DNA of 64,000 nucleotides from Bradyrhizobium japonicum USDA 6 (GTDB lineage Bacteria; Pseudomonadota; Alphaproteobacteria; Rhizobiales; Xanthobacteraceae), in contig NC_017249.1 of the NCBI RefSeq assembly GCF_000284375.1, positions 8,425,001 through 8,489,000 of the forward strand, in the 5' to 3' direction. Of this stretch, positions 17,837 through 26,720 are shown one piece after another. Within the stretch, counting starts at the first letter, position 1. The number at the start of each line of letters is the position of its first letter. The notes beneath the pieces were generated by a model that was given only the letters and a program-made list of their open reading frames with translations, had not been told where the DNA came from and did not search any database. A program made the position numbers and the translations under genes.

Positions 17837-19290
17837 CTAGCACTACTTTGGCAGATTGTTGATTTTGCCGCGTTTTATAGGATTCCCGAATCAATTTTTC
17901 AATGATTCATGGGTGGTCGGCTCTTGGAGGGCTGACCATGCCGGGATGGGAAGACGAACTCGAACGCTGGCTGATGCCGTTCTTGGACCGGCTGGGTCAT
18001 AAGACCCGGCAGCGGATGTGTCCTCTGTATGTTGCGGGATTGATCGGTCCTGGCGATCGCAAGAGCGTTCAGCCGATGGCGGAACGCCTTGTCACGAGCA
18101 ACTACGACCAGTTGCACCATTTCATTGCCGACGGTGTCTGGGACGCGACGCCGCTGGAGACAGAGCTGCTCAACCAGGCGGACCGACTCGTCGGCGGCAG
18201 GGATGCGGTGCTGGTTATTGATGACACCTCACTGCCGAAGAAGGGTGAGCGATCGGTCGGTGTTGCGGCGCAATACGCATCGGCTCTCGGTAAAACTGCA
18301 AATTGCCAAACGCTGGTGTCTTTAACGCTTGCGCGCGGCGAAGTGCCAGTGATGGTCGCGTTACGTCTCTTTCTGCCTGACAGCTGGACAAGCGACATGC
18401 CCCGTTTGAAGCGCGCTCGCGTGCCAATCGAACACCGAACGCCACGGTCCAAGCCGGAGATCGCTTTGGCCGAGATTGACCGCGCGATGGCAGCCAACAT
18501 GCGCTTTGGATGTGTGCTGGCGGATGCAGGATACGGCCTCAGCGCACCGTTTCGACAAGGGCTAACAGAGCGCGGGCTGGCCTGGGCGGTCGGTATCCCT
18601 CGGCACCAGAAAGTGTATCCCGTCGATGTGAAGCTCATTTGGCCGATCACCAAAGTCCGTGGCAAACCACGAAAGCACCACGTGCCCGATATCTTATCGA
18701 TTGCGGCAGAACAAATGCTGGCCAGCGCCAAATGGAAAACCGTGAGTTGGCGTAGCGGGACGAAAGGTCGGCTCAAAGCCCGATTTGCTGCCCTCCGTGT
18801 CCGCACCGCCGACGGCCCTCCGCAGCGGATATGGGATAAAGGTCAGCAGCATCTCCCAGGCGACGAAGTCTGGCTCATTGGCGAGCAACGTGCCTCCGGG
18901 GAGAGCAAATACTATCTCGCCAATCTTCCGGCGACGACGGATCTGCGCACGCTGGCCGCCACCATCAAGGCACGGTGGATTTGTGAGCAGGCGCATCAAC
19001 AGTTGAAGGAGGAGCTTGGACTTGATCACTTCGAAGGGCGATCATGGCAAGGTCTTCATCGCCACGCCCTTATGACAATGATTGCCTACGCCTTCCTGCA
19101 ACATCGTCGCCTCGCATACGCGGGGCGGAAAAAAAGAATCAACGGGCCTCCGCCTCAACCAACCATGCCCGCCGTACGCCATGCCATCGTCGATCTCATC
19201 CTTCGGCCGCCGCCTCAGCAATGCCCATATTGCCGAAAGCAAATCCTTGAAAAACAGCGGCCAAAACACATTCTGCCAAAGTAGTGCTAG
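17837..19290 (+). mobile_element. complete IS701-family insertion sequence
   Basis: Terminal inverted repeats are visible: CACTACTTTGGCAG after position 17840 and its complement CTGCCAAAGTAGTG before 19287. The tetranucleotide CTAG is present directly outside both ends (17837-17840 and 19287-19290), as a probable target duplication. About 1.45 kb with one transposase gene. It abuts the IS5 element on its right side. Confidence 0.8.
17938..19284 (+). CDS. IS701-family transposase
   Basis: The start is placed at MPGWEDELERW (17938) rather than the earlier GGLTM-containing extension, because family members begin there. Catalytic DDE residues are visible: Asp in LVIDDTSLPKKG, Asp in VLADAGYG, and Glu in RWICEQAHQQLKEELGLDHF. 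The frame is intact and 448 residues long. The C-terminal CPYCRK motif is usual for the family. It may be active. Confidence 0.9.
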   Translation: MPGWEDELERWLMPFLDRLGHKTRQRMCPLYVAGLIGPGDRKSVQPMAERLVTSNYDQLHHFIADGVWDATPLETELLNQADRLVGGRDAVLVIDDTSLPKKGERSVGVAAQYASALGKTANCQTLVSLTLARGEVPVMVALRLFLPDSWTSDMPRLKRARVPIEHRTPRSKPEIALAEIDRAMAANMRFGCVLADAGYGLSAPFRQGLTERGLAWAVGIPRHQKVYPVDVKLIWPITKVRGKPRKHHVPDILSIAAEQMLASAKWKTVSWRSGTKGRLKARFAALRVRTADGPPQRIWDKGQQHLPGDEVWLIGEQRASGESKYYLANLPATTDLRTLAATIKARWICEQAHQQLKEELGLDHFEGRSWQGLHRHALMTMIAYAFLQHRRLAYAGRKKRINGPPPQPTMPAVRHAIVDLILRPPPQQCPYCRKQILEKQRPKHILPK

Positions 19291-20125
19291 GGTCCAGACT
19301 CAATTGAGCCAATATGCGACGAGAGCGGCGAGATGAACAGCGGCCAAAAAATTACGGGCGAGCTTGTCATATCGCGTGGCGATGCGCCGGAAGTCCTTGA
19401 GCCTGCCAAAGCAGCGTTCGATGACATTTCGTCCTTTGTAGGCGCGTTTGTTGAAGCGATGGATGACGACACGGTTAGATTTATTGGGGATTACGGGCTT
19501 GGCGCCACGACGAATGATTTCGCCGCGAAGCTTGTCGCCATCATACCCTTTGTCGGCGAGGAGCACGCTCATGGGTGGCGCGAGCGCCAGGACATCGGGA
19601 GCCGCAGCGATATCGGCATCCTGGCCTGGAGTCAGATGCAGGACGACCGGCCGGCAGAGCGGATCGCTCAGCGCATGGATTTTTGTCGTGCGGCCTCCGC
19701 GCGAGCGGCCGATTGCTTGATTGTGCTCCCCCCTTTTCCGCCGGAGGCACACCGGTGAGCTTTAATCGAGGTCGAGTCGAGCGACAGTACGACGCCGTCT
19801 TCGCCAGGCTTGGCCAGCGCTTCGAAGATTGCGCACCATCGTCCTCGCTTGGCCCAGCGATTGAAGCGATTGTAGATCGTCGTGTAAGGGCCGTATTCAC
19901 GTGGACAATCACGCCATCGTGCACCCGATTGCAGCATGTGAATGATGCCGCTGACGATGCGTCGGTCGTCGTCCCGATCCGGCCCCGTCAGTCCCCTCGG
20001 CAGATGCGGTTCGATACGCGCCCATTGCCTGTCGTTCAGCCAAAACAAACCAGCGCGCATTCTCTCGCCCCCGAATCAACACGTAGGCAAGAGAATCACG
20101 TGGCGCTATTTAGGTACAGACCCTA
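19287..20125 (-). mobile_element. complete IS5-family (IS427 group) insertion sequence
   Basis: The ends are GGTCCAGAC at 19291 and, on the other strand, GGTCTGTACC ending at 20121; CTAG flanks both sides. The left CTAG is the same tetranucleotide that borders the IS701 element, so the two elements are joined back to back. It is about 830 bp with two overlapping transposase frames. Confidence 0.75.
19300..20060 (-). CDS. IS5-family transposase in two overlapping frames
   Basis: Frame A (20060-19668) encodes MRAGLFWLNDRQWARIEPHL with the first DDE Asp in LSLDSTSIKAHR. Frame B (19752-19300) encodes the rest, with Asp in LADKGYDGD and Glu in GRNVIERCFGRLKDFR. The overlap is as expected for IS427-group elements that make the full transposase by programmed frameshifting. 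Both frames look intact. Confidence 0.85.
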
Positions 20126-20196
20126 GGTGAGGTTGCAGCTGCCGGCAGGTGATGGGCTGCTGCAAAGGATCGACCTAATCACCCCGACCGAGACTC

Positions 20197-20226
20197 GTCA
20201 GCTTCTCGAAAGGTAGCGCGCCTAGC
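20197..20226 (+). promoter_or_regulatory. tts box before two tiny genes
   Basis: Reads GTCAGCTTCTCGAAAGG and ends CCTAGC, an almost perfect TtsI box. It lies 68 bases before the first ATG (20294). Confidence 0.85.
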
Positions 20227-20293
20227 GTGAGGCTGCTGAACTCTAGGCGAGCACGTCTATTGAGACGTAACAAGACGAGCATAGGAGAAAGCG

Positions 20294-20491
20294 ATGGCCG
20301 CCGAAAACAAGAACGCCGGCAAAACGGACAACGTACAGCCCAAGACCGTTGGTCTCGGCAAGAGCGCCGAACTGAGCCTGAGAAGTCTGGGGGGCGAGCA
20401 CCGTCTTTCTTTCTATTCCTGCCCCTCGTATCGTCGGCCCGCCCGACGTAGCAGGCCACAACTAACGACTATCATAAAGAAAGGTGAATAG
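20294..20491 (+). CDS. 65-residue protein, first gene behind a tts box
   Basis: Begins MAAENKNAGKTDNV behind an AGGAG site (20284). The N-terminal half is polar, Lys/Asn-rich and without a signal peptide. From about residue 33 (GGEHRLSFYSCPSY) composition changes to Arg/Pro-rich, which may reflect a frameshift or a fused end. It ends 2 bases before the next start. Function unknown; placement in the TtsI regulon suggests a secreted or apparatus protein. Confidence 0.4.
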   Translation: MAAENKNAGKTDNVQPKTVGLGKSAELSLRSLGGEHRLSFYSCPSYRRPARRSRPQLTTIIKKGE

Positions 20492-20493
20492 AC

Positions 20494-20685
20494 ATGGCGG
20501 TTAATAGTGTTGGCGGTAACGGCGCCGCTCCTGCTACCCAGCAGACCCAGGATGCCGGTTTCCAGAACCAGATGGCTGAGTTCGAGCGTGTTAGCCAAAA
20601 AGTTCAGGCCCAGGCCGTGGCAATGCGCAGAATTACGACCGAGCTCTCTTCTGAGAAGAAGGTCGCCGACGAGCGCGTCCAATAA
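20494..20685 (+). CDS. 63-residue helical protein, NopA/needle-like candidate
   Basis: MAVNSVGGNGAAPATQQ, then an amphipathic helix rich in Gln/Ala/Glu (FQNQMAEFERVSQKVQ), without signal peptide, Cys or Trp. Small size, predicted helix and the upstream tts box are like rhizobial NopA or other needle/pilus subunits, but I cannot confirm homology. It has an AAGAAAGG ribosome site. A plus-one shift just before the stop (CC at about 20680) would add 17 residues (NKSAKTAAQRVATGSAQ) of the same composition, so the true gene may be longer. An intrinsic terminator follows at 20753. Confidence 0.45.
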   Translation: MAVNSVGGNGAAPATQQTQDAGFQNQMAEFERVSQKVQAQAVAMRRITTELSSEKKVADERVQ

Positions 20686-20752
20686 GTCTGCCAAGACGGC
20701 GGCTCAGCGCGTCGCTACCGGATCCGCGCAGTGAATGACGAACTCCGGAAGA

Positions 20753-20776
20753 GCCGTGCGGCAACTGCCGTACGGC
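20753..20776 (+). terminator. terminator behind the two tiny tts-box genes
   Basis: A nine-base stem, GCCGTGCGG with CCGTACGGC (one G-T wobble), six-base loop CAACTG, followed by TTATCTCGTTATT. It lies 68 bases after the stop of the 63-residue gene and would end the tts-box transcript. Confidence 0.6.
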
Positions 20777-21021
20777 TTATCTCGTTATTCAGGACATTAT
20801 CCTGAACGAATCGATCTCTCGAGTTTGAAGTGCATAGCAAAGCCGAGGGGAAGACGACCGCCGTCAGCATGTGAGTTGGCGCGGGGCCCGGCGCCGATCG
20901 GCACGTTAAGCCGTTGACATCATTAATCTGGGCAGGGTCATTCCATCCGCCGATTCACACAAAGCGCCTGATCGCCCGCGGCGAAGCGCTGCGCGCGATC
21001 GATGGCGACACTCGCGCCTGA

Positions 21022-21852
21022 CTAGGCGCCATGCGTCAGGACGATCGGCTCTTTCTCCGAGAAGTGCGTGCGCGAGCGGGCGAACTTCTTGACGCCCATC
21101 GGCTTGCCGAACAGGTAACCCTGGACCTGATCGAAATCCATCTCATGTGCGGCAAGAAAGTCCGCGCGCGTCTCGCCCCCCTGCGCAATAACCTGCGCGC
21201 CGGAGTCGTGTGCGAGCTCGACGATACGCCGGCACACCGTCTGCTTGAGGCGCTGATCCGCGCAACCGGTGACGTATTGATGGTCGACCTTCAGCTGGAC
21301 GAACGGAAAGTTCGGCAATCCCAGCAAGGATGGCCACTTCGCGCCGACATTGTCGATCGAGATGCCGATATTGTGCAGGCGAACGCGCCGGGCGACATCG
21401 ATCGCCAGGTCGAGATTGTCGATCACCTCGGCGCTGTCGATCTCGATCAGCAGGCCGGCGAACGCCGCATGATCCGGAATCCGGTAGCAAAGCTCGCGCA
21501 CCGCAGCATCGTCGGCCAGAAACGAGATCGGCAGGTTGATCGAGAGATCGACCGGTCCGATCTGCCCGAGCAGATAGCGCCAGTCCTCGATCGCGCGCGC
21601 GATCACGAACTCGGACAGCGCATGAAAATGCGGATCGCTTTCGTCGGGGATGAAGTAGGCAGGCGGCACGACGCCCCATGCGGGATGGCGCATCCGGATC
21701 AGCGCCTCGGCGCCGCTCGGAACCAATGTCCGGAGATGAAGTTTCTGCTGATACCACAGCTCGAGCGAGCTGGCTTTCAGCGCTTCGGGCACATCCACTG
21801 CCGGGCTCGGTGCGGGCTCGAGCGGCATCAATGACGCAAGAATCGTCGACAA
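21022..21852 (-). CDS. EAL-domain protein with altered catalytic residues
   Basis: A single EAL domain of 276 residues with no membrane or sensor part. The name motif is present (GAEALIRMRHP), but the metal and base residues of active phosphodiesterases are changed: the DDFG loop reads SIDNVGAKW, and AEGVET reads AQGGET, losing the Glu. The K of LKVDHQYV is kept. It is therefore probably not a c-di-GMP phosphodiesterase, but could still bind the nucleotide or a protein partner. Transcribed away from the tape-measure fragment, with no operon partner. Confidence 0.75.
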   Translation of the reverse strand: MSTILASLMPLEPAPSPAVDVPEALKASSLELWYQQKLHLRTLVPSGAEALIRMRHPAWGVVPPAYFIPDESDPHFHALSEFVIARAIEDWRYLLGQIGPVDLSINLPISFLADDAAVRELCYRIPDHAAFAGLLIEIDSAEVIDNLDLAIDVARRVRLHNIGISIDNVGAKWPSLLGLPNFPFVQLKVDHQYVTGCADQRLKQTVCRRIVELAHDSGAQVIAQGGETRADFLAAHEMDFDQVQGYLFGKPMGVKKFARSRTHFSEKEPIVLTHGA

Positions 21853-22102
21853 TTTGTGGAAGGGCTCGCAACCGGAGACGGTTGAGATGTATTTGGCGAG
21901 CGACTTTGAACACGGCGCCTTGCCGTCTCCTCAATCCCAGCGATGCCGCCCTTCACCTTCTCGAAGGCGGCCGTGAAACAATCACCCCACTGGTGACGAG
22001 CGCCTTCATCGCGGTCGATACTGCGGTGAGCGCGGTCCCCAGGAAGCCGCGGCTGCATCGACGGACAAGGCATCGAAGACTCAGAAGGATTTCAACTTTT
22101 CG

Positions 22103-22909
22103 GTGATGGGCGGAAAAAACGTGGTCGATCAGTTCATTGCATCGCAAAGCAAGTCGCCGGAGGGAATGAAGGCCGAGGTGGCAACCTATGGACTGCTTCC
22201 CGGCGCAATGGAGGCGATGAAGCTGCAATTGCAAACGGAGTCGATCGCGCGGGCGAACAACACCGCGATCACCGCCGCGCAGCAGGTGCAGCTCGACCTG
22301 CTGAAGCAGAAGACTTCGGAATACGCCATGACGCTGGCCGGGCTCCAGACGATCCAAGCGAACTTGACTCCCTCTGAGAGTTACCTACAGGAGCCTAAGA
22401 TCCAAGCGCAATTCAACGCCAATACGATCAGTGCGCAGCAATTCCTGGATGCGCAACAAAGGCTAGCGGAGAACGCCCAATCGACGTGGAACACCGCCGG
22501 CGCCTCCATGGCGGGCGAATTTGCACAACTCTCGCAGGAATTCGGCAAGCACAGCATGGCTATGGCGACGGCGGCTAAAGCGTTCGGCATTGTCGAGGCA
22601 AGGATCAACACTTACACCGCCTTCACGAAGGCGTTGGCATCGGCCGTGCCGCCATTCAATGATGCGTTGGCTGCGGGCGTGCTCGCTGCCGGTATGGCCA
22701 AGGTCGCCGCGATCAGCTCTATGTCGATACCTAGCTTTAGCACCGGCGGCTTCGTCTCCGGCGCTGGGACAAGCGTCTCGGACAGCATTCCCGCAATGCT
22801 TTCCAATGGCGAATTCGTTGTGAATGCCGAAGCTACGCAACGCAACAGGCGGGAAATCGCCCAGCAAAGCGGTTCTCGTCAGTTTCATGCGCGTTTCGCG
22901 GGATCGTGA
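22103..22909 (+). pseudogene. phage tail tape-measure protein, C-terminal fragment
   Basis: The sequence contains STGGFVSGAGTSVSDSIPAM followed by SNGEFVVNA, the typical C-terminal signature of lambda-H-like tape-measure proteins, preceded by an Ala/Gln-rich helical part. Its coding frame extends upstream without start to about 22040 (ASTDKASKTQKDFNFSV). At about 22890 it runs into the terminal repeats of the IS21 element and stops. No other phage gene is nearby, so it is a lone prophage remnant. Confidence 0.75.
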
Positions 22910-23037
22910 GCGCGGATTTCAGGGGATCGTGAGCAACGATTTCGCAGGATCGTGAGCAAGGCTTTCGGAGCCTTGCAGCGCTTCGGCCGACAACTCAACC
23001 GGCTTAGGGATGACCTCGTGGTTAACGAGGAAGTCCA

Positions 23038-24417
23038 ATGCCTACCCAGAGATTGTCGATGCGCCGGATCAAGGAAGTCCTTCGGTTAAAACATTTTCAA
23101 GGCCTGCCAGAGCGGGCCATCGCGCGGAGCGTGGGCGTCAGCAACGGCGTTGTGCACAGCTACCTGAGCCGCGCCCGCTCTGCTGGGTTGAGCTGGCCGC
23201 TTCCGGAGGGAATGACCGATGAAGACCTGGAGCTTTTGCTTTTCCCGGCCCCACGACCAGCGTCTCAGAGCCCGCAGCGGCCGGTGCCCGACTGGAGCTA
23301 CATCGATAAAGAGCTCCGCCGGCGCAACGTAACCCGTCGCCTGCTCTGGGAGGAGTATCGCGCCGTTAATCCCGACGGTTTCGGGTACACGTGGTTCTGC
23401 ACTACCTACGAGGCCTGGAAGGGGCGGGTCCGACCTTCGATGCGGCAGATTCATCTGGGCGGCGAGAAGGTGTTCGTGGATTTCGCCGGCGACACCATCG
23501 ACATCGTCGATCCCCTGACCGGGGAAGTGCAGCCGATGAAGCTGTTCGTCGCGGCGATGGGCGCTTCGAACTACACCTACGCCGAGGCCTGCCCCAGCGA
23601 GAGCTTGGCCGACTGGATCCGGGCCCACGTCAACTTGTTCACGTTTTTGAGCGGAACGCCGACGTTCGTGGTCTGCGACAACCTCAAAGCCGCCGTCAGC
23701 AACCCCGACCGCTACGATCCCGGCCTCAATCGCACTTATGCCGAGATGGCGAGCCATTACGGCACGGCCATTCTCGCCGCACGGCCGCGGCGCCCAAAAG
23801 ACAAGGCGAAGGTCGAGGTCGCGGTGCAAATCGCCCAGCGCTGGATTCTGGCCCGGCTGCGCAATCAGCGCTTCTTTTCCCGGGCCGAGCTCAACGCCGC
23901 CATCAAGACACTCGTCGACGAACTCAATGCTCGTCAAATGCGTGGCTTCGGCTCAAGCCGCGCCGAACTGTTTGCCGAACTCGACAAACCCAAGCTAACC
24001 CCGCTGCCAGATCAGCCTTATGCCTTCGCACGCTGGAAGCGCTGCCGCCTCGCTCCCGATTATCATGTCGAGGTCGACGGCCATTGGTACTCCGCGCCGT
24101 ATCGTCTGATTGGCGAGCTGGTCGATGCCCGTATCGACGATCGGACGGTCGAGATCTTCCACAAGGGCCAGCGGATCGCCAGCCATGCCCGCGCGCCCAA
24201 CCGACGCGGACACACCACCATCGCCGACCACATGCCCAGCGCCCATCGCCGCTACGGCAAATGGACCCCCGCCGCGGTGATCGCCGCCGGCGAGCGGATC
24301 GGTCCTTCGACAGCAGCGTTTTTCCAGGCCGTGATCGACGCCCGGCCCCATCCAGAACAAGGCTTTCGAACCTGCCTTGGCATTCTGGCGCTCGTCAAAA
24401 GCTACGGCGCCGACTGA
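23038..24417 (+). CDS. istA: IS21-family transposase IstA
   Basis: 459 residues, intact. Helix-turn-helix at the N-terminus (MRRIKEVLRLKHFQGL), then the DDE core: Asp in VFVDFAGDTIDIVD, Asp in FVVCDNLKAAV, and Glu in [11 protein letters not shown] short C-terminal domain follows (HVEVDGHWYSAPY). The start has a GAGG site upstream. istB follows after 5 bases. Confidence 0.92.
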   Translation: MPTQRLSMRRIKEVLRLKHFQGLPERAIARSVGVSNGVVHSYLSRARSAGLSWPLPEGMTDEDLELLLFPAPRPASQSPQRPVPDWSYIDKELRRRNVTRRLLWEEYRAVNPDGFGYTWFCTTYEAWKGRVRPSMRQIHLGGEKVFVDFAGDTIDIVDPLTGEVQPMKLFVAAMGASNYTYAEACPSESLADWIRAHVNLFTFLSGTPTFVVCDNLKAAVSNPDRYDPGLNRTYAEMASHYGTAILAARPRRPKDKAKVEVAVQIAQRWILARLRNQRFFSRAELNAAIKTLVDELNARQMRGFGSSRAELFAELDKPKLTPLPDQPYAFARWKRCRLAPDYHVEVDGHWYSAPYRLIGELVDARIDDRTVEIFHKGQRIASHARAPNRRGHTTIADHMPSAHRRYGKWTPAAVIAAGERIGPSTAAFFQAVIDARPHPEQGFRTCLGILALVKSYGAD

Positions 24418-24422
24418 CCGGA

Positions 24423-25133
24423 ATGGCCAAGGCCTTCGAGGAGCAGCGCCGATCGCCCGATCTCGAAGCCCTGCCGTTCGAAGATCGCATCGGCCTGTTG
24501 GTCGACCGCGAAGCCGCCGAACGCGACACCAGGCGGCTCACCACGCGCCTCAAGATCGCCGCACTGCGCCAGACTGCTTGCGTCGAGGACGTCGATCTGC
24601 GCACCCCGCGGGGCATCGACCGCGCCGTTTTCGCCAAACTCGTCGAAGGTCGCTGGATCGATCGCCACGAGAATTTGCTCGTCACCGGGGCAACCGGCCT
24701 GGGCAAAAGTTGGTTAGCCTGCGCGCTCGGCCACAAGGCCTGCCGCGACAACCGATCAGTCCTCTATCATCGCGTTCCAAGGCTGTTCGAGGCGCTCGCG
24801 CTCGCGCGCGGAGACGGACGCTACGCCCGGCTCCTCAAAAGCCTCGGCCGCGCTCAGCTTCTGATTTTGGATGATTGGGGACTATCGGTGCTCACCGCCG
24901 CGGAACGCCGCGATCTGCTCGAAATCCTCGAGGACCGACATGGCCGCGCATCCACCATCGTCACAAGTCAGCTCCCCGTGGACACCTGGCATGGAGCCAT
25001 TGGGGACCCCACGGTCGCCGACGCCATTCTCGATCGCCTCGTCCACAACGCCCACCGCCTCCAGCTCACCGGAGAAAGCATGCGAAAACGCAGCGCCAAA
25101 ACCATCACCCTTGACGGCCAACCAGAACACTGA
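24423..25133 (+). CDS. istB: IS21-family helper ATPase IstB
   Basis: 236 residues; the start is taken at MAKAFEEQRRSP, because the open frame upstream of it is only a shadow of istA. AAA+ features: Walker A is GATGLGKSW (Gly-rich, slightly variant), Walker B is LLILDDWGL, sensor region is STIVTSQLPVDTWH. It assists IstA in target choice. It seems intact. Confidence 0.92.
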   Translation: MAKAFEEQRRSPDLEALPFEDRIGLLVDREAAERDTRRLTTRLKIAALRQTACVEDVDLRTPRGIDRAVFAKLVEGRWIDRHENLLVTGATGLGKSWLACALGHKACRDNRSVLYHRVPRLFEALALARGDGRYARLLKSLGRAQLLILDDWGLSVLTAAERRDLLEILEDRHGRASTIVTSQLPVDTWHGAIGDPTVADAILDRLVHNAHRLQLTGESMRKRSAKTITLDGQPEH

Positions 25134-25224
25134 CTCTATCTCCCATCGGCCGTAGCGGGCTGCTCACGATCGTCTGAATTCAGTGCTCACGATCGCGCGA
25201 AATCGATGCTCACGATCCGTGAAA

Positions 25225-25790
25225 TCCGCAGTCTGCAGCAGTGTTGCGATGGTCGCCCAGGTTCGTCCGCCGCCGTCGCTGCCCGCGAACAGGCTATTCT
25301 TTCTTGTAATTGTCTGCGGTCTGATGGCGCGCTCGACGATGTTGGAGTCGAGCTCGATGCGGCCGTCGAGCAGGAAGCGTTCGAAGATGGCACGGCGCGA
25401 GACAGCATAGCGGATCGCCTCGGCCAGTTTGATTTGCCGGAGATCCGCCGCAAGGTCTGCTGCCAGAGATCGAAGAGATCTGCGACGACAGCCGCGGAGG
25501 CTTGCTGGCGCGCGGCAACGCGGGCGTCGGGGCTTTGACCGCGCACGGTCTTCTCGACCTGCCAGAGCTTCGCCATCCGCTCGAGCGTCGCCGTTGCCAC
25601 TTCCGAGCTCCCTGCAACATGCAGCTCATAGAACTTGCGCCGGCTGTGTGACCAGCAGCCGGCCAACGTGATGCCATCATCGCCGCGATCGGATCGCGCG
25701 AGCTTGTTATAGGCGGCGTAGCCATCCACTTGGAGGATGCCGCGATAGCCATTGAGATGCCGGACGGCGCATTCGCCGGCGCGGCTAGGT
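25225..25790 (-). pseudogene. C-terminal fragment of an IS66-family transposase
   Basis: VRHLNGYRGILQVDGYAAYN, then GCWSHSRRKFYELH and QQTLRRISGKS are IS66 TnpC sequence. Near 25440 the frame shifts; the next frame continues with FERFLLDGRIELDSN and RTWATIATLLQTAD. Sequence stops where the IS21 terminal repeats begin. The N-terminal half of the transposase, tnpA and tnpB are absent. Confidence 0.75.
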
Positions 25791-25874
25791 GAACTCGCCT
25801 TGCTGGTCCTAGGCGCTACAGCGAAATCTGGCCATCTTAGCGCTCCTGCTGCGGCGAGGGCGGCGGCACCTCGG

Positions 25875-26363
25875 TCAAAGTGTCGGCGTCGCGGTCGTAA
25901 GCGCGTAGTAAACGCTGGCCTGGCCTCGCCGGCGGCGCAGCCGGCGGACGTTGTCGAAGCCCTGCCCCAAGTGGGGCGGCACTGGATCGCCGGCCGCGTG
26001 CTCTGCGCAGCGGGTTTCGAGCCACCCTTTGTTGGCATGCAGCCGGCCTTCCGCGCCGCAAATCTCGCAGGTGCAGGCGGAGCGGGCGACGGCCAGGTCA
26101 ACTGGATGGCCGATCGCGGACTCGGTGGACTTCGAGGCTTCGGTGTCCCAGTCGACGAGCAGGATGCCCATCTTCTGCTTGATGCGGACGAATTCGAAGG
26201 TCTCGCCGTCGCGGAGCGCGACTTCGATCCTGCGACAGAGCCGGACCAGGATATCCTGCCACCCTCGCTCGCAGTGCGGGTAGCCGAACGAGCGACTAGG
26301 CTCCTCGGCCGTCGTGAGGAACAGACGCGGGTGCCACAGCATGAGGTCGCGGCGCCAATCCAT
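25875..26363 (-). CDS. conserved protein with a zinc-ribbon-like motif
   Basis: The start is placed at MDWRRDLMLWHP (26363). The sequence matches a small protein common on rhizobial islands and phages: FGYPHCERGWQDIL, FVRIKQKMGILLVDW, then ARSACTCEICGAEGRL and WLETRCAEHA with four Cys/His pairs that probably bind zinc. The last residues are likely frameshifted; the next frame gives a C-terminus (AYDRDADTLTEVPPPSPQ) more like that of the neighbouring paralogue. Function unknown. Confidence 0.55.
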   Translation of the reverse strand: MDWRRDLMLWHPRLFLTTAEEPSRSFGYPHCERGWQDILVRLCRRIEVALRDGETFEFVRIKQKMGILLVDWDTEASKSTESAIGHPVDLAVARSACTCEICGAEGRLHANKGWLETRCAEHAAGDPVPPHLGQGFDNVRRLRRRRGQASVYYALTTATPTL

Positions 26364-26383
26364 GTCATTACTTCCCCATCTCA

Positions 26384-26720
26384 TTACTCCCGACCTCCAG
26401 GCTGGAGGGGCGATATCGACAAGAACATCGTTCGCGCGATCGTACCGCCTGCAGGTGACCTTATGACCGACGACGCGCTGCAGAATGCAGATGTTCTCCA
26501 GCCCCGGACACCTCTCGACGGCCGTGCCCTGGGCATGAGTCTCGCAGCGGATGCCATCCCCCTCCGAGCTCGATCTCGATGGTGAGGTCCGCAGCAGGTG
26601 AGCGCGCGCGGAGAATCGCGATGCACATGGCGCAGATGGGCGCGGGCCGCGCCGATACGCCGGTGGAGGGGGCGCCGCTCGATCGAGTTCGACCCGCGTG
26701 ACCTCGGGATACTCGAGCCC
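26384..26720 (-). pseudogene. decayed paralogue of the zinc-ribbon protein
   Basis: IRCETHAQGTAVERCPGLEN and KVTCRRYDRANDVLVDIAPP correspond to the C-terminus of the gene at 25875-26363 and its relatives. The N-terminal part is scattered over several frames upstream to about 26850 without an intact start. The two copies lie in tandem on the same strand. Confidence 0.45.

Larger units (their letters stand above)
22900..25220 (+). mobile_element. complete IS21-family insertion sequence
   Basis: About 2.3 kb with istA and istB. Each end carries three copies of GGATCGTGAGC spaced about 23 bases apart (22901, 22924, 22947 at the left; complements at 25162, 25185, 25208 at the right), the usual multiple transposase-binding sites of the family. 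Left neighbour is the tape-measure fragment, right neighbour an IS66 transposase fragment. Confidence 0.85.

Noticed and set aside
23391..24422. Extension of istB upstream into istA
   Set aside because: The open frame is long, but only the part from 24423 matches IstB; the rest is the +2 frame of istA with Arg/Pro-rich translation.
25752..26585. 277-codon plus-strand open frame
   Set aside because: It is antisense to the zinc-ribbon gene, whose frame carries a clear Cys motif. Its own translation is Ala/Gly/Arg-rich with no motif.
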